Shown here: piece after piece, positions 57,771 to 64,000 of the stretch | Layout: each line of letters opens with the position of its first letter | How positions within the stretch are numbered: position 1 is the stretch's first letter | Source: Phytoseiulus persimilis | Taxonomy: Eukaryota > Arthropoda > Arachnida > Mesostigmata > Phytoseiidae | Direction: 5' to 3' | NCBI GenBank assembly: GCA_037576195.1 | Contig: CM075104.1 | Span: 21,716,211 to 21,780,210, forward strand | Length of the DNA: 64,000 nucleotides | Translations under genes and position numbers: made by a program | Notes under the pieces: model-generated | Told to the model about the DNA's origin: nothing | Databases searched by the model: none | Seen by the model: only the letters and a program-made list of their open reading frames with translations

Positions 57771-60700
57771 ACAATGAACCGGAGATCTCAATCTGGAGGC
57801 TCAACCGAGCGAACCGAGCAGCAGGTCATCTAAGGTGCGTAGATTGCTTTGCCTATCCTCAATCTCATTTCTATATCAGTACAAACGGTGATCTCGACGA
57901 CTCGCTCGTCGAGTGCTTCAACCACAGGCTGCCGCGGAGATTCACTTCCTGGGATGGTTCTATCGTGAGATACTCAATGAAATCCTCCCATCCATTACCT
58001 CCAGTCGCTCCGATTCAGGAGGATTTAGAATGGGTGGCGAACACCTGGGCGACTTGGGCATCGGGCTCCCTCACCATCCAACTGGGGTTTCCTCCACGAT
58101 TCGGGTGTCCACGCATGCAATCTGTTCGAATCCCCTCTCACCCCCAGAGATTTGACAATGAGGGGATATCATCGCAACACACGGCGAAAACGTTCATTTT
58201 TCTCCTCCCATCGCTTGAGCAGCGGCTAGAAGTGTTGACTGTCGTAAATTCATAGCCCGCAGCGGAGCCGGTTTTCTTGACAGTCCCGAGCTGAAACCAC
58301 GCCTTGACTTCGAGAACTCCGAACATCATGAAGCTCCGGCCCGACACGAATCGTCCTTCCAAGTTCGCGGTCGTGTTCACTACGATCCCGACTCCAACTA
58401 GGCGTCGTTGTTCCGAGTAGATTGGACTCGTACGGCAGGAAACGGGCGCCAACGATCAAATGTCAATGCCAATCCTGTAACCTTGATGGCGGCCCACTCC
58501 TGGCCAGAGGTCAAAAGGTCTCTGCGATGATATAATTCTCTCTCTCCTGCCCTGGAAATTTTGTGTTCTTTCCGATTTCTCCCGTCAAACAGTCCTAGCA
58601 CACTCGCATACCTCGAGGCCCAGAGCAGGGAATTCATTTTTCGAGGGAACCAAAAAGTCATGAGGGATGATGAATATGGCAAAACACTTCTAGGAATATC
58701 AGCGGGCGACATTGATCCAACACGCTCTCCTGCCATGAGAAACCGCTCCCATCCAGTTATTCAGCTCTCCTGGCTGAGAGAATCCGCTCGCCTAATCACC
58801 TGAGATCGAGGACCGCATTCCTTCTAACTCCCCGCGAATTCCGGCTCGAAACATCGCTCCAAATTTTCAATCCAGTCGATGTCGAGTGATGATTCAAGCA
58901 ACCAATTTTCGCCGATAAATCTAGACTTCAACCGTTCCATTACTGTCTGTGCCTGGGATGACTCCCAAGCTTCAACACGGAATCGCCAGTTTGAGGGCGG
59001 AAAAGTTGCACCATCACGACTTGTTTCAAACTCCGAGTGGAAAGCGACGGCTCAGCAAAAGTTGTGAGCCGAAGCCGGACTCCCTGCACCGGCTGACGCT
59101 ACAATAGTCTAACGCTGGGTCATGAACCCGTACTAGAAACTGCCTTTCCGAACACATGCGTACGAGTTCGGTTAACGCCGAATCCGACTGTGGAACCTAC
59201 TCTGGAATCGTACCGAGCTTGCGATAACTCGAGGACCGTACCCGCGAGCATCTATGACATTAGCGGAGCTAGCGGAAAGAGGATTCCCACTGCTACCTAG
59301 AGAGCTGGAGAATTCTCTCTCCAACTCCCTGAGACACATCCTTCGATAAATGTAAAAATCTCTCCGTATTTATGGGTCCGCATAGTTTTTTGGACGCAAT
59401 CGATTCCACAACATTCCCGATGTCTCCGTTCTCAGCGACAAATAGCGGAGAGTTGGAATATCGGGCCGTACTTGCTCCCCAAGGTGCAGAAACTTGTGTT
59501 CCTCCTCAACCACGCTCACCTCAAGTTGGGGATGTCCTGCGATGCGTTAACAGTCTGACTCTGCGATCGTAAGCTTTCAGAATCACTCTCCTCGGGTCTT
59601 TCCTGTTCGAGCCCAACGAGTCCGAATTCCGCTGAGGAGCGTGGGAACTGGCAATCGGAATCGGGAACACCAAGTACCAGCTACTGCTCTATGACAGATC
59701 GACTGGGGAGGTAGCCAACACTATAATCATAAAACCAAAATCGGTATTTTCCTCATCAGTTTGAACATTTTCAAAATAAACGAGACCCGGAGCTCATTGC
59801 GACGGGCGACGTTTCACTATTTGAGTGTACTTCTGGTCCCTTTGAGCGAGTATTCACGTCGAAACTTCCTCCATCTGTGAAAGTTGGGCGGTCGGCGACC
59901 CCTGAGCTCCGCTGCGTCTCGTGAGTTACTATTCGCCCATCCGTCCCATAAGATTAACGGAGGGAAAAAAATCGACCATGTGTGGAAATACCGGGGCCTC
60001 CACGGTATGGCAATGGAACTGTGAAACCGAGGAACTCTTTTTCTTACGGGGGAGCTCCTACGTCCACGTGATTCCCGCGATTGCGTCCGCTGATCACTGG
60101 CCACTCTCTGCTCGATTCATCGAGCCGTAAGACGCGTTGAGGCCCATCATGTTGGCCCAAGAATCAATAATAATGCCGTATTCCACAGCGTCGGTTCTTC
60201 GCATTGACGTCCGTCTGCTATCGATCGGTTCATCTTCCCCATGGCCGAAGAATGGATGACTTATCTCTCGTGATTCCCAACGCTCCGTCGACCGCCAATA
60301 TGGACCGAGCACTCACGAGGATGTCTGCTGGAAGATTCGATCCATTCGGTACATATTGTTCAGGGCGAATTTGGTGGGATACCCACACCTGGCAACGATT
60401 ACGTGGCTTCTTGCTCAAATGAGCATATTTGTCCTATAACTTAGCAGAACTTTACGGAGAATTGAAGCGAGTTGAATAGCTTCCGCAAAATGCTGAGCAT
60501 TGTCTTGTCTAGCGTAGAATCATATTTTTACGCTCGGGGATTCGCTGATGCTTTTCCGCAAACAGCGCAACCAGCGGAAATGATTCCTGACAAAGAGATC
60601 GAATTGGCATTTTAAATGCATCGAATGTGGATATGTTTCGCTCTCTAGGAGGTGCATCATTTTTGAGGATTAGAGACGCCACATGATCTTCTCCAAATTC

Positions 60701-61827
60701 GAGTATCTGGAGGGACTTCGCTCGGAGTATTTCCCGACATCATGTCATTCGAGCATGGCGGAGCGTATTTCAGTTTTTTCCTCGTGGAAGTGTGTCTTTT
60801 CGTGGGAAACTTACGCTTTGAGTCCGCCAAGGGGGAATGATAGCTATGCTCGCACGGTGGTTGGCGCGGGCAACTTTCTCAGCACTGTGAGTCCGCTAGC
60901 CGACGAAACAGCGGTCTGCGAAGACGACGTTCAACCGTTCGCGGGCGCTCTCTCACGCTAAATGCTCCCCAGATGCTGGGACGTTTGCTCCCGGAAGGGC
61001 TTGGAATCGAACTGGGTTTCCTTCGATCCCTCAGCAATGGAGAATTATCTTTGTGGATCCCGAGCTTCGGACCTTTTCTCCCGAAATCCCAGAATCCGGA
61101 CATTTTCCCCTGCAATCCTGGGAACCGGACAGACAAGGAGATGTCCGGTCATATGGCGTCTCTATTCATGATCGAGCACTGCGAAGCGTATCAGCTGTAG
61201 GGAATCGGAGCGGATATCGAATCGCCGGATATTCCTCACACTCGGGCACCGAGCCCGTTCTTCGAATGTGTTAACTCCCGACAGCATGGATGGGGCCTAG
61301 AGGCTGGATTCGGCGTCTCAAGCGGCACTGAGCAGGCTGTCGTTAACGGATCCCCCATGGAAATAGTGGAAAACATCGCGAATCGAGGGGAAATGGTGGG
61401 TGACAGTGATGAAGGCTGTCTGGAAACAAGTTTCACTGGAATGACCTCGAAAGCAAATCTAGTGGACGTTACCACTGATGCTGCACATCGACGACTATTG
61501 CCAGTTCACTAATGATCGTTCCAGGAGTCGACATTGTCAACACCACGTCACAATGACTGAAGCAGAAGTTGTGCTCCGATGAGATCATGGCCCCTTTCCT
61601 TGCCTTTTATGGACAATGAGGATATTTTGGGAACGATTGAAACGACTCTCAGAGAGCACACGCTTCAGCACTTGAGAACTCTCAGATTTCCGCGAGGGTC
61701 TTCTGGACGAATTCAATAGTATCCAGCAGTCGACCCGGCATTCTCATTGACAGCGGGCAGTGGAAGCTCTTCCCGGAAAGTTTGCCGTTCTTGGAGCCTA
61801 GTCGACATCCAAGTTCCGCTGCGCGGG
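57771..61827. other. No gene recognised
   Basis: A 183-codon + strand frame (57704-58255) overlaps the candidate splice site and has no domain. Other frames are shorter and conflict between strands. I see no repeats or element termini. Confidence 0.4.
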
Positions 61828-61855
61828 CTTACCTGGAGACTTTGGAACGGGCACA
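61828..61855 (-). other. Candidate recursive splice site (AG|GT)
   Basis: On the minus strand the sequence is ccgttccaaagtctccag followed by GTAAGC; the junction is between 61833 and 61832. The donor is good and the pyrimidine tract moderate. Confidence 0.4.
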
Positions 61856-63969
61856 TTTCACGGAAGGTTATCATAGATAACAACTTGACGAAGTCGGAGA
61901 ATTTGAGTAACGGAACTTCGAAGCGTTACTCTCGTTCCCTATTCGTTGCAGCCGCTTAATTTGATAGACACTCAGTGCCAATCCGAGTACCAGAATAGTT
62001 TGTCAGTGTGAAGTAGACTAATTGGTTCCAACTCGGGATAAAAGGTTGATAAACGCTGGCCCAGAAAAGCTCAAGACCCGAGTCTTCGTTGGCTTTTGTT
62101 CAGGGGTCTTTCCTTCGCCTAATTCTATTTCTGGTGGAACTCCATCATGGACATGCGAGGACAACTGATCTAATATATTGGAGTGATTTTAGTAGCCGTG
62201 AAAAGTTTCTGTATCCCAAAATAGAGCGTTCGGGCCGAAGCTTGGGCCCGGGTACCGAGGAGTGTTGTTTTATTTATAGGCTACGTTTGCCCCCTCCGGG
62301 CCTAGAAAAACAATGAATTCTAGAGCACAAGAGGGAATCGGAACAGGCGAAACCGTGAATCATAAGGATCGTTCGCATAATCAGTTCCGCTGTGAATGGA
62401 GTCCTCCTTTTGCCATTTCACCACTTGATGAGCTCGGGAGAACATGTCGGACCATTGCCCGGGCGAACCATTGGCTCAGGACGTTCACAAGCGGCTGGAT
62501 AACTCGGTTCAAATTCAGTCATTCACGAACTTGTGATGGAGAGGAGTTCTGTTGAGTCCGCGTGCCGGAGAAAGCAACGTCTTCCGCCCTTCTGCTGTGG
62601 CTTGTTTCGAGTGAGGTACAAGGGTTCTCAGTGATTCTTGATCCTCTGAACTCCCCAACGTTAATTAGCGACGCATCCGAGGCGGAGTGATTTCTCCGAT
62701 CTGGATCCTTTTGGACAGTCTGGGTGCTGTCCCCGATTATATCCCGCTCTCTCGATCATTCCTCTCATTTCGACCGTTCCTAGTCTTCCAATATGCTATC
62801 TAGGATCTGGCATTCGAAGAACCTCAGCCGAACCCAAGTGGAGGAGAGTACCAGCACACTTGATTCATGCTCGAGCGACTGAGGAAGCAGGTTCAGTTCT
62901 CCCGATCTGCTCCAGGGAACGACGGAAACTTCGAATCCTTCTAAATAGCCTGATGACGAGAAGCTCGATAATATCGTACAGCGGAATAAGCCGCAACTTC
63001 GGGCCCGATTCGCCTTTCCATTCTTCGGTGTACCCTGTACTTCCTTCCTTGTTCGCCAACGTTCCGGAAGTATCGGCAGAATCCCGCAAAAGTTCAAATT
63101 CTGATACCAAAACGCTGATTACCGAGCCGTGGCACGACCCAGGAGCAACCCGGCAACCTTTCCGTGGAAGACGGAATTGTTGACTTTTTCTCTGCTTTTG
63201 AATCCGCATCATTCATCGGTTACACGATTCCCTGATTCTCGATACCTCCGAGCGAACAATGCTCACACGATTTTCCCGTCATGGATCGTCGGACTTCGCT
63301 ATGTTTGTGCACAAGTGGCTCAATTAAAACCGAGAAGGCCGCTCACGGATGTTCCATTTCCACGATGTACAACAAATCAGAGATCCGCCGTCTTGAACGC
63401 AGGGACCGAGTCTGGCCTCTATTCAGGTGGAGAGAAAGGCAGTCCGAGTTTGATCAGACTTCATCTGAATAGGTTTCGGAAAGGCGAAACCGGAGACACC
63501 CTATACGAAACCAGTTTATGCTCCTCTCACTTTCCCAATGTTTCTCTGAATCTGTCACAGATAGGCGCGATATTTCGACGAGCACGAAACGGCGTATTCT
63601 TCCGAGGAATTTTTGGCAGTGTTTCGATTCAGGTCGAAAGCGAATCGGCTCTGAACTACTAAGGTCATGCGTCTTGGAGAATCGAATTCATTACGGCTCG
63701 GGCGAAATCTGCCAAATTCTGATATAATCTCAGGCGTGTGACACACTTAACGAAGGTCGGAATTTCTGTTCTCTGGGACGACCGCCGTTACAGCATCGAA
63801 CAACGTAGTATGATAACTAAACGACACCTACGTGGGGAGTCTTCTCACGAACCCGAATCGGAAAATCTCTGGTGACATTTCTGTTTTTACGTAACGCTGG
63901 TTAAAGGGTGAAGGTCGCTCGGTTGGCAGCACCTCTCGAATATTCAATGTCAGTCCGTGCCTTTGTCGA
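61856..63969. other. No gene recognised
   Basis: A 177-codon + strand frame (63129-63662) and shorter opposing frames have no recognisable domain. No repeats are seen. Confidence 0.4.
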
Positions 63970-63998
63970 CTTACCTGAAATAGTAGAATGTGGGTTAG
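63970..63998 (-). other. Candidate recursive splice site (AG|GT) at the window edge
   Basis: On the minus strand the sequence is cacattctactatttcag followed by GTAAGT, with the junction between 63975 and 63974. The pyrimidine tract is good and the donor a full consensus. The tract runs to the last bases of the window, so its upstream context cannot be judged. Confidence 0.48.
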
Positions 63999-64000
63999 CG

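Overview
The window looks like non-coding, repeat-rich nuclear DNA of an animal. Evidence: decayed LINE pieces, a tRNA-derived SINE, hAT-type elements with 8-bp target duplications, a 5.7-kb satellite-like array, and one compact gene with a start context, signal peptide and AATAAA signal. There are no bacterial operons or ribosome-binding sites. An arthropod is a reasonable guess, but nothing visible fixes the lineage. Almost every long open frame lies inside a repeat or is a chance opening.

Layout. 0-3 kb: the end of a 55-bp minisatellite, then two non-autonomous hAT elements (467-1585 and 2785-3056) with perfect 8-bp target-site duplications. 3-12.4 kb: unannotated sequence. 12.4-18.1 kb: a hierarchical tandem array of 41-bp monomers, homogenised into a 163-bp four-monomer unit on the left and degenerate on the right. 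20-30 kb: fragments of at least two LINE families, plus an inverted pair of copies of a repeat with a 29-bp minisatellite core. 36.8-38.4 kb: a foldback element with a younger hAT MITE inside its left arm; the right arm keeps the empty site. 46.3-47.9 kb: SINE, large imperfect palindrome, small MITE. 50-53 kb: GC-rich coding-like relics and a second copy of one LINE family. 57.0-57.6 kb: the only convincing protein gene, a 146-residue secreted helical protein on the + strand built of two related halves.

The most unusual signal is a set of minus-strand AG|GT sites. A pyrimidine tract and 3' splice acceptor are followed at once by a 5' donor, at 19.88, 33.56, 42.52, 55.24, 57.75, 61.83 and 63.97 kb. 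The flanks of these sites are unrelated to one another. The 9-mers CCAGGTAAG and CCAGGTGAG occur six times on the minus strand, where about 0.5 is expected, and I saw none on the + strand. This suggests that the whole window is the interior of one or more very large introns of a minus-strand gene removed stepwise at recursive (ratchet) splice sites. The + strand gene at 57 kb would then be nested inside it. No exon of the proposed host gene was recognised here. All comparisons were done by eye.
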